NCBI GenBank assembly: GCA_013306675.1
Contig: JABLUY010000122.1
Span: 1-64,000, forward strand
DNA: 64,000 nucleotides
Direction: 5' to 3'
From: Thraustochytrium sp. TN22
Taxonomy: Eukaryota > Sar > Bigyra > Thraustochytrida > Thraustochytriidae
Below, piece after piece: positions 1-7,631 of the stretch. The notes below the pieces were generated by a model, which worked only from the letters and a program-made list of their open reading frames with translations, did not search any database and was not told the DNA's origin. Made by a program: the position numbers and the translations under genes. How positions within the stretch are numbered: the first letter of the stretch is position 1; each line of letters opens with the position of its first letter.

Positions 1-318
1 GGCCCCAGGAGAGCAGCGAAGCAGCCCGAAATCAACGGCGCAGCGCTCGGAGGCGGCGAGCGTGACGGCGCCGAGCTCGAAGGCGGAGGCGGGCTCCACG
101 GCGGGCGGGGCCGGCGGCGGCGGCGACGTGGAGCCCGTTCTCAGGCTGGAGAAGGCGGCTGGCACTGGCAGTAACGGTTCGGGCCGCGCTCGGGCGGCGC
201 GCTCGGGCGGCGCGCGCGCGGCGGAGCGGCGGCGGCGGCGGCGCGGCGCGGCGGGAGCGGCGCGCAGGCCCCGCGGCGCGGCGGCTCCCGCGGGCCCGGC
301 GGAGGAGGGCCCGCGAGG
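1..318. other. GC-rich 5' flank of the APC7 gene
   Basis: No gene is supported here. The stretch is extremely GC-rich, with GCG/CGG runs around 190-300 just before the APC7 start codon, and probably holds the promoter and 5' leader. Short frames on both strands are low-complexity Arg/Ala/Gly shadows. Confidence 0.5.
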
Positions 319-2100
319 ATGAAGACGGCGGCGGATGAGGTGGTCCACCTGCAGGCGCAGGTGGCGGAGCTGGCCGCCGGCGAGGTGTACGAGAGCGCGG
401 AGCTGCTGGGGAGCATGCTGCTGAGCAGGTCGGCCAAGGCGCAGTCGAAGCTGCCGCAGGTGGGCGCCGGGTCGCACCTGGAGTCGCTGCTGCTGTTCGC
501 GGACATGCTCAAGAGCAAGCGCGAGTTTAAGCGCGCGATTGAGTACTATAAGCAGGCGCTGGCGGTGCGCAAGAACCTGCGCGGCGTCAAGGGGAGCGAG
601 TCGACGGACGGCGTGCAGTACCTGAGCGAGACGTCGCGCAGCTGCGTGGCGGCTTCGGTGGCGGCGGCCGCCGCCGTGAGCAAGGAGAACGACCGCGGCA
701 GGAGCCCCGGCGCGCCCGCCGTGGCGTCGGCCGGCCTGGACCTGGCGGTGCTGAACGCGCAGATTCGCTTCTGCATCGCGCGGTGCCTGGCGGAGCTCAA
801 GCACAAGCAGGCGGCGCTCAAGATGCTCGAGTCCGTGGAGGATAAGCTGCGGTCGCCAGCCATGCTGCTGTGGATGGGGCGGCTGTACGAGTCGTGCGGC
901 ATGGACCGGCCGACGGTGAACTCATACCGCGAGGCGCTGCGCACGCAGCCGTACGCCCTGAGCGCGGTGCTGGCGCTGCTGCGCCTTGGCGTGAACGCAA
1001 ATGAGGTCTGGCAGGTGTGCCAGGGCCGCGTGGCGGCGGCGGACCAGGGCTGGGTGCACCGCTTTGTCGAGGCGCACGGGCTCAAGAGCATGAATCAGCA
1101 TTGGCCGGCGCTGCAGCAGTTCAAAAAGCTCGGCCAGGAGCTGCCCAACAACAAGCACGTGTTGAGCCAGATGGCGGACCTGAACATCCAGACCAGCGAT
1201 CCGGACGCCGCGCTCTCGCTCTTCCGCATCGCGCGCCTCGCCGACCCGACCTCGCTCGAGTACATGGATGTCTACGCCACGCTCGTGCACGAGCTGGGCG
1301 ACGCCGCGCACCTCAATCGTCTCACGCGCGATCTCATGGACATCGACGAGCAGCAGCCCGAGCCGTGGCTCGCCGTGGCTCTCTTTTGCGACCTCAAGGG
1401 CGACGCCATGAGCGCGCTCAAGTTCGTCTCCAAGGCGCTCGAGCTCGACCCCCTGCATGTCACATCCTACCACTTCAAGGGCGCGCTGCAGCTGCGCATG
1501 TCTCAGCCCGAGCTCAGCGTGTCCGCCTACTACAAGGCGTACTCGATTCGCCGCGACTTCGAGGCCTACCGCGGCCTCGTCAGCGCCTACTTGGCCATCC
1601 CCAAGGTCAGCGAGGCGCTGCGCACCGCCAAGGAGGCGCTGCAGCTCATGCCCAAGGACCCGCGCGCCGTGCTGCTCGTCGGCCGCGTGCTCGCCAACAC
1701 GCCGGGCGACGGCCGCAAGAAGGCCTGCAAGGCCTATCTCAAGGCGCTCAAGCTTGATCCGCAATGCCACGACGCCGCCTTTGCGCTCGCCGACCTCTAC
1801 ATGGACCAGCACAATGCCTCCGCGCAGCAGACGGACCTCACGCCCGCGATTGACGTTCTGCGCGAGGCCGTGCAGCACGGCCCGCGCGACACGCTCTACG
1901 TCAAGCTCGGCGACGTCTATACGCTCGCCGGCGACTTCCCGGCCGCCTGGACCGAGTACAACGCCGCCCTTAGTCTCAACCCAGACAACATGGCTGCCCG
2001 CGACGGCCTCGACCGCCTTGAGCGCCTCATGCCGGCCCACGAAGCCGAGGAGGGCGATTTCGAGATGGAAAATGACGCCTACTCGGAGCATGAGATGTGA
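319..2100 (+). CDS. APC7: Anaphase-promoting complex subunit 7 (APC7/Cdc27-family TPR protein)
   Basis: A 593-residue protein matching metazoan APC7 (about 565 residues) along its length. APC7 is a TPR subunit of the anaphase-promoting complex/cyclosome, the nuclear ubiquitin ligase that drives mitotic exit. I see the family blocks 'RPTVNSYREALR' near residue 198, 'MDVYATLVHE' near 315 and 'PEPWLAVALF' near 350. Back-to-back TPR helices fill residues 350-570, including 'ALSLNPDNMAARDGLDRLERL', and the acidic tail is usual for APC7. A Ser/Ala-rich insertion lies around residues 95-135. The ATG at 319 gives an N-terminal helix equivalent to that of known APC7. The gene is convergent with the coiled-coil gene at 2478-3086. 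Identification rests on remembered family sequences; Cdc23/APC8 is the main alternative but fits less well. Confidence 0.9.
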   Translation: MKTAADEVVHLQAQVAELAAGEVYESAELLGSMLLSRSAKAQSKLPQVGAGSHLESLLLFADMLKSKREFKRAIEYYKQALAVRKNLRGVKGSESTDGVQYLSETSRSCVAASVAAAAAVSKENDRGRSPGAPAVASAGLDLAVLNAQIRFCIARCLAELKHKQAALKMLESVEDKLRSPAMLLWMGRLYESCGMDRPTVNSYREALRTQPYALSAVLALLRLGVNANEVWQVCQGRVAAADQGWVHRFVEAHGLKSMNQHWPALQQFKKLGQELPNNKHVLSQMADLNIQTSDPDAALSLFRIARLADPTSLEYMDVYATLVHELGDAAHLNRLTRDLMDIDEQQPEPWLAVALFCDLKGDAMSALKFVSKALELDPLHVTSYHFKGALQLRMSQPELSVSAYYKAYSIRRDFEAYRGLVSAYLAIPKVSEALRTAKEALQLMPKDPRAVLLVGRVLANTPGDGRKKACKAYLKALKLDPQCHDAAFALADLYMDQHNASAQQTDLTPAIDVLREAVQHGPRDTLYVKLGDVYTLAGDFPAAWTEYNAALSLNPDNMAARDGLDRLERLMPAHEAEEGDFEMENDAYSEHEM

Positions 2101-2477
2101 GCAAGTCCCGTATGCGAGGCGCCATGTGAGTTATATACCCTTCGCGACGAGGAACGGCGCCCGTCCTGCAAGCGCGCGACGGACCCGGCTGGTGAGAGTA
2201 GGCACTGGAACATCTTGTCGAGAACAAGCGAAACCCGAGTGAACTAAAGTGCAAACATGCAATCTGCAAGTAGCTTGGCGCTTTGATACCATTGTACAAT
2301 GCCGCTCTCATTCTCTTTTCCTCGCACGGAGCCTTGCGAAGCTTCCAAAGCCAATAGAACAGGCCCACGCGCAAGGAACGGGGGGTGGGGGTTGGGAGGA
2401 GGTGGCAAGCTCAGCGTGTGCGCTCACTTGCTCGCCCACTCACTCACTCATTCGCTGACTGGCAGTCATTCCCATAC
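2101..2477. other. Intergenic region between convergent genes
   Basis: Shared 3' flank of APC7 (+) and the coiled-coil gene (-). It is less GC-rich than the genes. A short run of CACT/CTCA repeats (about 2425-2482) reaches the stop codon of the minus-strand gene. No ORF or RNA recognised. Confidence 0.5.
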
Positions 2478-3086
2478 TCACTCAAGGCGCTCGGCCGCCG
2501 CTGCCGCCGCCTTGAGCTCCGTTACGAAGAAGCTGTTCTCCGAGTCTGTCTGCGAGTTCTCGGCCAGGCCCGAGGCGCTCGCGGCGTGACGGTTCGCCTT
2601 GGCGCCCTTGGCGAGACGCCGCGCTGGCTTGGGTGTCGGGATACTAAGCGCGCTACGGCTGGCCATGAGGATCTGGTGCCGGATCTCGCGGTCTTCCTTG
2701 ATGCGCTGCAAGCGATCCGCGCGCCGCGCCTTGTCCAGCATCTCCAGCCGCTTCTGCTGCACGCGATGGCGCATCTCCTCCTCCTCCTTGCGCCGCAGCG
2801 CGTCCGCGCGCTCGGCTGCCTTGAACTCCTGCTCGATAATAAAGAGCTTCGACTTGTTCTTCTCCAGGTTCACCACGCGTCCATTCGCGTCAATCAACCC
2901 GTTCGCATACAGGTGCGACTGCACGTTCTTGCTGCCGAAGAACTGCCGCAGGTTCGAGTCCTGCAGGGCGCTGTACTCGGGCAGCTTCTCGTTGCGAAAA
3001 CCCAAGTCGAACCCCAGCTCGCGCGCCTTCATCGCCTGCTTCTGTGCGCGCCGCCGCGAGCCGCCGCCGCCGCGCCGCCGCTCCAT
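2478..3086 (-). CDS. Conserved-looking basic coiled-coil protein, function unknown
   Basis: About 202 residues from the ATG at 3084-3086; the frame stays open upstream to 3350, but that extension is Arg/Ala-rich and unconvincing. The N-terminus is Arg/Gly-rich. A central block (about residues 25-85) has the composition of a folded domain: 'GFRNEKLPEYSALQDSNL', 'FFGSKNVQSHLYANGLID' and 'VVNLEKNKSKLFIIEQEF'. A highly charged helix 'AERADALRRKEEEEMRHR' (about 85-140) should form a coiled coil. The tail is Ala-rich with a Ser/Thr segment. I do not recognise the family; the central block looks like a short conserved motif of cytoskeletal or ciliary coiled-coil proteins, but that is only an impression. 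Composition and a sharp coding/non-coding boundary support a real gene. Confidence 0.65.
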   Translation of the reverse strand: MERRRGGGGSRRRAQKQAMKARELGFDLGFRNEKLPEYSALQDSNLRQFFGSKNVQSHLYANGLIDANGRVVNLEKNKSKLFIIEQEFKAAERADALRRKEEEEMRHRVQQKRLEMLDKARRADRLQRIKEDREIRHQILMASRSALSIPTPKPARRLAKGAKANRHAASASGLAENSQTDSENSFFVTELKAAAAAAERLE

Positions 3087-3527
3087 TTTGTTGTAGAGCG
3101 CGCGCGCGTGCACGAGCACCGCCGCCGCCCTTTCCGCACGCGCTCCGATCCGCTCCGATCTGCCCTGCCCTGCTCTGCTCTGCTCTGCTGTGATACGATT
3201 GCTAGGCCACAGGCTCGCGCCGCGGGCCCGCCGCACAGGCCGCCGCGCCGTCGCACACTGCACGCCTTCGATTGCTGGAGCTGAGTGGCCGCCGCACCGC
3301 GCTGCGTAACGCATCTCTGATGCGAGGAAAAGCGAACCAGTTCGTGTCACCGGGCGCGCAAGTGCGAGTGCACATCAAAGCGCCAGGAAAAAAGCAGATC
3401 GTCCACGCAAGCAGCGAGCGTGGCGCAGAAGGCCCCGCACATGATCGATCGATCGCCCCCGCCGCCCCGCGCTCGAAACAAATAAGAGCGCAGGAATCAG
3501 GTCGCCAGATTACACACCTTAATCTCT
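3087..3527. other. Intergenic region with short pyrimidine repeats
   Basis: Upstream region of the coiled-coil gene and 3' flank of the GT25 gene. It contains short direct repeats of CTCCGATC and CTGCC/CTGCT (about 3145-3190) and a GATC tandem near 3442-3454. No gene supported. Confidence 0.5.
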
Positions 3528-5816
3528 TCACGACTGTTCGAAGGAGGTCATGTCGAGCTGCACGAGCACGCGCGCCGGGCTCGAGGCGCCCGGAAACACA
3601 GCGACGGCTGCCAACGCGCGTCCATCGCCAAGGGCTTCGAGCGTCGCGCGAGGTGCGGAGGAGGTCGAGGGAAAGAGAAAGGAAGGGAGAGACGCGAGAG
3701 GAAGGCAGTCTTGGTCTACGCAGATGAGCGACGTGCTATGCCTTGCCATAAAGTCTGCGGGCGCTTGGTCGACCACCACTGCGAGGACGGCATCCTTGCC
3801 TGGCTCGGGCGCGCGCCAGGCGAGGCGGAGCGGCGTGGGCGCAACAAAGAGACGAACTGGGCCGGCGACCGTGTTCGTCCACTGCACGCCCTGCGCGCTA
3901 AAGAGCGAGGCGTACAGATCGGTGTGCGGGGCTTTCGCGCGGACGGCATCCACATAGGCCGGGAAAGCCCTGCCATCAAAGAGCATGTGACAGGCACTGG
4001 AGTTGTTGTCAAAAACGGCGCTTCCTACGCTCACGCAAATGTGCGCGCACAAGTGGTCGCGCTGGAAATCTTCGACGCTCGCGCCCTCCACCAGCACCAG
4101 CGCGGCGCGGTACTGGGCGTCAGGGTGCGTCGGCTGCGTGCGATTATCCGTCAGCAGAAGCTCCACCGCCTGGACGAGCGGCTGCACTTCGCGTTGGCCG
4201 GCCTGTATGTGCCATGGCGAGCGCGTGCATGCCACGGCGTGCGAGAGCGGATAGCTTGCGGTGGTTCTTGAGTCTGCTTGGGCCTCCGCGCCGGCCTCCT
4301 GGTCCACCACGAGGCGCGGGGCGGCCTTGTACGCTACAATGGCGCGCTGCGGCCCCCAGGCCTCCATGAGGAGCCAGTCCACCGGCTGCGGCATGCCGTG
4401 GTGGCGCACGAAGCGCAGCAGACGCTCGGCGCCACGGCGCCGCAAAATGTAGCCGTGCGTGCCCTTGCCAGCGCTTCTCGCACGGCGCGAGAACGCCTCC
4501 ACGCCATCCCACACCGGAATGCCCTCGTGCATTTGCGGATCTCTGTCGAAGCCGACCATGAGGAGGTCCCATCGCGGGTCGCGCCATACTAGCGCATGGC
4601 CGGGGCCCCGGTGCCAGCGCGCCACGGCGCCTTCGGGAAAGCGCGCATCGTCCTCGAGGACCAGGACCGCATCCAAGGCGCCCCAGTCGCTGCGCTTTGC
4701 TAGCGCCGCCCAGATCGCCAAGTGGCTCAACGAGCAGCCGAGGACGCCCGGTCGGAACCCATGGTCCTCATACGGGTTGCGCACCACGAAGCCGTCGGTC
4801 CGAAAGAGGCGGCGACGCTCCTCGGTCAGGGCAACCTCGCTGGCGCCGTGGATGGCACGAAATCGCTCGGGCGCTGGCAACACCGAGTCCAGCTGCGCCG
4901 CAGAGATCGCCGCAACTATGGCTGGCCATCGCGTTGCGGCGTCGCGGTCCATGTTGACGACCAGAGTGCGCCTGAGCACGCCTCCAGTGGACCCTTCGCA
5001 GGCGCCGCCAACGACCGCCACCAGCGGGGTCGCGTCCCGAACCACGCAGAAGCCATGCTCGCGCAGCGAGTCCAGGAGGCTCGAGCGCGGCGGCCCGCCG
5101 TGCAGCACGAGCTTGCCATGCTCGGGCAGTAGCCTGCGCGCCGCCGCCACATCGAGGGCGCCGTCAAGACCGCTGTCGAGAACGAGGACGCGCGGGGCCC
5201 GGACGCGAAAGATGGCGGCCTCGGACCAGAGCGGCGCGCCGAGGGCAAGACAGCGCTCGCCCGTGGCCGGGGTGCCCTCCTTGGCTTGGTCCGTCTCCTG
5301 CACGGGGCCAAGGCCGTCGTTTCGAAGCTGCGCGAAGCCGACGAATGGCGCACATGCGCGCAACGCGGCCACGCACGCCGGCGCGCCTCGGTCCTCCTCC
5401 CAGTGCGCCCGAGCTTCGTCCCGGCGAAAGCGGATGAGAGCTAGCCGCCGCCGCACGTGCTCGTCCACGAGCTCGTGCGCCATGCCGGTGACTTTTTCGC
5501 GCTCCATGGCCAGCGCCGCGATGCCCGCGTCGTCCCACTCCAGGGGCACATGGACCTCGTCTTCGCCGCCGGCTGCGCCGGGCAGCAAAATGCAGACCCT
5601 GCCTGCCTGCAACGCGCGCAGTGGCATGTTGCCAGCCGCAGCGCAAGTCCCGGCCTCGTCTCGCGCATGCGCCCCGAGCGCGAGCAGCGCGAGCAGCAGC
5701 AGCAGCAGCAGCAGCAGCGGGAGCAGCCGAAGCACTCGCGTCCCAGGTCTCCTTGTCCCTGTCCGCAGTCTGGCCTCCACACGGGCCTGCCATCGCGGCG
5801 GCGCTTCGAAGGGCAT
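3528..5816 (-). CDS. Type II membrane glycosyltransferase, GT25 family
   Basis: 762 residues starting at the ATG at 5814-5816. Residues about 28-50 form a signal anchor with a Leu run encoded by a CAG/CTG repeat (about 5693-5720), so the catalytic part should face the ER/Golgi lumen. The GT25 (LPS/procollagen galactosyltransferase) core lies around residues 285-500: 'TLVVNMDRDAATRW' opens the nucleotide-sugar fold, 'LGCSLSHLAIW' (about 360) is the family's GC-xSH motif, 'VLVLEDDARF' (about 386-395) carries the acidic metal-binding motif, and 'GTHGYILRRRGAERLL' matches the conserved GxxGYxLxxxGA segment. The ~230-residue N-terminal and ~230-residue C-terminal parts are not recognised; the latter may be an accessory luminal domain. 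Sugar and acceptor cannot be read from sequence. It is divergent from the TPR gene at 6447. Confidence 0.85.
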   Translation of the reverse strand: MPFEAPPRWQARVEARLRTGTRRPGTRVLRLLPLLLLLLLLLALLALGAHARDEAGTCAAAGNMPLRALQAGRVCILLPGAAGGEDEVHVPLEWDDAGIAALAMEREKVTGMAHELVDEHVRRRLALIRFRRDEARAHWEEDRGAPACVAALRACAPFVGFAQLRNDGLGPVQETDQAKEGTPATGERCLALGAPLWSEAAIFRVRAPRVLVLDSGLDGALDVAAARRLLPEHGKLVLHGGPPRSSLLDSLREHGFCVVRDATPLVAVVGGACEGSTGGVLRRTLVVNMDRDAATRWPAIVAAISAAQLDSVLPAPERFRAIHGASEVALTEERRRLFRTDGFVVRNPYEDHGFRPGVLGCSLSHLAIWAALAKRSDWGALDAVLVLEDDARFPEGAVARWHRGPGHALVWRDPRWDLLMVGFDRDPQMHEGIPVWDGVEAFSRRARSAGKGTHGYILRRRGAERLLRFVRHHGMPQPVDWLLMEAWGPQRAIVAYKAAPRLVVDQEAGAEAQADSRTTASYPLSHAVACTRSPWHIQAGQREVQPLVQAVELLLTDNRTQPTHPDAQYRAALVLVEGASVEDFQRDHLCAHICVSVGSAVFDNNSSACHMLFDGRAFPAYVDAVRAKAPHTDLYASLFSAQGVQWTNTVAGPVRLFVAPTPLRLAWRAPEPGKDAVLAVVVDQAPADFMARHSTSLICVDQDCLPLASLPSFLFPSTSSAPRATLEALGDGRALAAVAVFPGASSPARVLVQLDMTSFEQS

Positions 5817-6446
5817 TGCCCCTCGTGCCTCGCGCTAGCAGCTCGCGCGTCGCGCGTCTGCGCTTGGTGGTCGGTTGCCTCCGCGCGTGAACTGTCGTTG
5901 ACGCGGCCTCGATGCCCGATGCGCGTCTCCTCCGTCGACACGCGCAGCGTCCGCAGCCAGGCGGGTCACGGCAAGAGCTCGCGGGCCGCTGGGCGCCGCG
6001 TCGGCGCCCGGCGACGGCGCCGCCGCGGCCGCGGGGTCTCCACGGCCCCGGGCTTTCCTGTCTGCAGTCCGCTGCTGCTGCTGCGCCGCCGCCGCCGCCA
6101 CAGCGCGGCAGCGCGAAGCAGCACACAGTGGACCACAGCGGCGCGCGCGGGGACCTCGACCACGATCAACGTCGCCGCGCAGGGGCCCCTGCAAGGCCAC
6201 TGCAGAACCCGAAGCGCAGCGCCACGGGCGGCGCGAGGCCGCCTCGAGCCCTCGCCGCGCCTCGCGCCGCGCGCCGCGCGAGGCCGCGCTGCGGCTGCGC
6301 TGCAGCCACGGTGCAGCCGGAGGCCCTCGCAGGCGCGAGGACCCGGACGAGCACGAGGAGAGCGAGGAGGAGCAGGAGCAGGAGCAGGAGCAGGAGGAGG
6401 AGGAGACCATCAAGGACGACGACTCGGAGAAGGACCCGAGCTGAGA
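5817..6446. promoter_or_regulatory. Divergent intergenic region (GT25 gene / TPR gene)
   Basis: A 630-bp GC-rich spacer between two genes transcribed away from each other, so it should hold both promoters. Frames here are open on both strands but consist of Arg/Ala/Pro low complexity. A purine-rich GAGGAGCAGGAGCAG tract (about 6355-6410) lies directly before the TPR start codon. Confidence 0.45.
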
Positions 6447-7499
6447 ATGGAGAACCTCTCGGCGGGCCTCGCGGAGCTGCTGTGCTGCGCGCCGAGCGCG
6501 GAGAGGCGCAAGGGCCAGGCGCAGGACGTCAAGGCCTTCGCGGCGCCGGCGCGCGAGGAAGTAGACCCTGTGGACCTGGACCGGAACGCGGAGGCGTGGC
6601 GCGACATGGTTGCCAAGGCGGACGCGCGCATCGAGACCATTGTAAGGGAGAGCGAGAAGCGTGGCGAGGAGCCCAAGGCCCTGCAGGAATTGCGCAGCGG
6701 GGCGTGCGAGGCGGAGAAGGAGAATCTAGAGCAGGCGCGCGACCTGAGTCTGGGCATGGCTGTCGTCGAAGAAGGGAAAAAGGTCGACGTTGCTGACAGC
6801 CCCTCGAAGACTAGTAGCGCTGCCGCCAACGCGCAGGAGCCCGCGGTGACGAAGAACCTTGGGAACGCGGACCATGAGGTGGCGTTCGGCGATGCGTTGC
6901 GCGAGCAGCTGGAGCTGGAGCTGCTCGAGTCCGACGACGAGGCCCACGTGGAGGCGCCGGCCGACGATCTGGCGCCCGAGGCGCTACTGCGCGTCGGCGT
7001 GGAACACTGCCAGGGCGACCGCCTCCCGGAGGCGAAGAAGGTGCTCAAGGCGAGCGCGGCGCGCGCGCTAGCGGCCGGGTCTGACTCGGGCACCGCGCGC
7101 GCCCTTACGAACCTCGCGAACGCATACGAGCTGACAGGCCGCACCGCCAAGGCGCTCGGGCTCTACAAGGTGGCGCTCGTCCTTTTGCGGCGTTGCGGCG
7201 ACCAAACGCGAGAGCGCTACGTGCTGGCGAACACCGTGTCCTCCTGCATTCGCTTGCAAAAGCACGCCGAGGCGCGCGTCTTTGCAGCGCGCCAGCTCGA
7301 GATCCTACACAGCCAGCGAAGCGCCGCGCCGCCAGCCGCCCTCGCGGAGCTCGACGACCATATTCGGTCCACGGGTCACTTGCTCGCGGAGCTCGAGCGA
7401 GTCATCGTCACCGGCGAATCCCCTCTTCAGCCAAAACAGGCCGCGCGTAGGCGCGACCGGCCTGCACTCGTAGTCCGAGCCGCCTCCAAGAGGCGCTGA
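6447..7499 (+). CDS. TPR-repeat protein, function unknown
   Basis: 350 residues from the ATG at 6447. The frame is open far upstream, but that part is Arg/Gly low complexity, and this ATG opens a normal sequence 'MENLSAGLAELLCCAPSAER'. Residues about 25-170 are Glu/Ala-rich and probably helical or disordered. From about 175 to 300 there are TPR-like helix pairs: 'PEALLRVGVEHCQGDRLPEA', 'ARALTNLANAYELTGRTAKA' and 'LANTVSSCIRLQKHAEAR'. The C-terminal 30 residues are basic and could be a nuclear signal. TPRs mediate protein binding; no partner can be read. The N-terminal 'LLCC' might be lipidated, which is speculative. Convergent with the large repetitive gene that ends at 7632. Confidence 0.75.
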   Translation: MENLSAGLAELLCCAPSAERRKGQAQDVKAFAAPAREEVDPVDLDRNAEAWRDMVAKADARIETIVRESEKRGEEPKALQELRSGACEAEKENLEQARDLSLGMAVVEEGKKVDVADSPSKTSSAAANAQEPAVTKNLGNADHEVAFGDALREQLELELLESDDEAHVEAPADDLAPEALLRVGVEHCQGDRLPEAKKVLKASAARALAAGSDSGTARALTNLANAYELTGRTAKALGLYKVALVLLRRCGDQTRERYVLANTVSSCIRLQKHAEARVFAARQLEILHSQRSAAPPAALAELDDHIRSTGHLLAELERVIVTGESPLQPKQAARRRDRPALVVRAASKRR

Positions 7500-7631
7500 C
7501 CTTGATGCTCGCTGATCACTCGTGATTGTCTGGACAAGACTAGGCCTAGACGAGACAAGATCAGAGCAGAGGTCGATCCAACAAGAATTCATAAATGGTC
7601 GAAGATTGTTTTTTTCTGTTTGCTGTATTGT

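Noticed and set aside
922-2091. 389-residue minus-strand frame opposite APC7
   Set aside because: Antisense shadow of APC7 codons; Val/Glu/Leu-rich with no domain, while APC7 identity on the + strand is strong.
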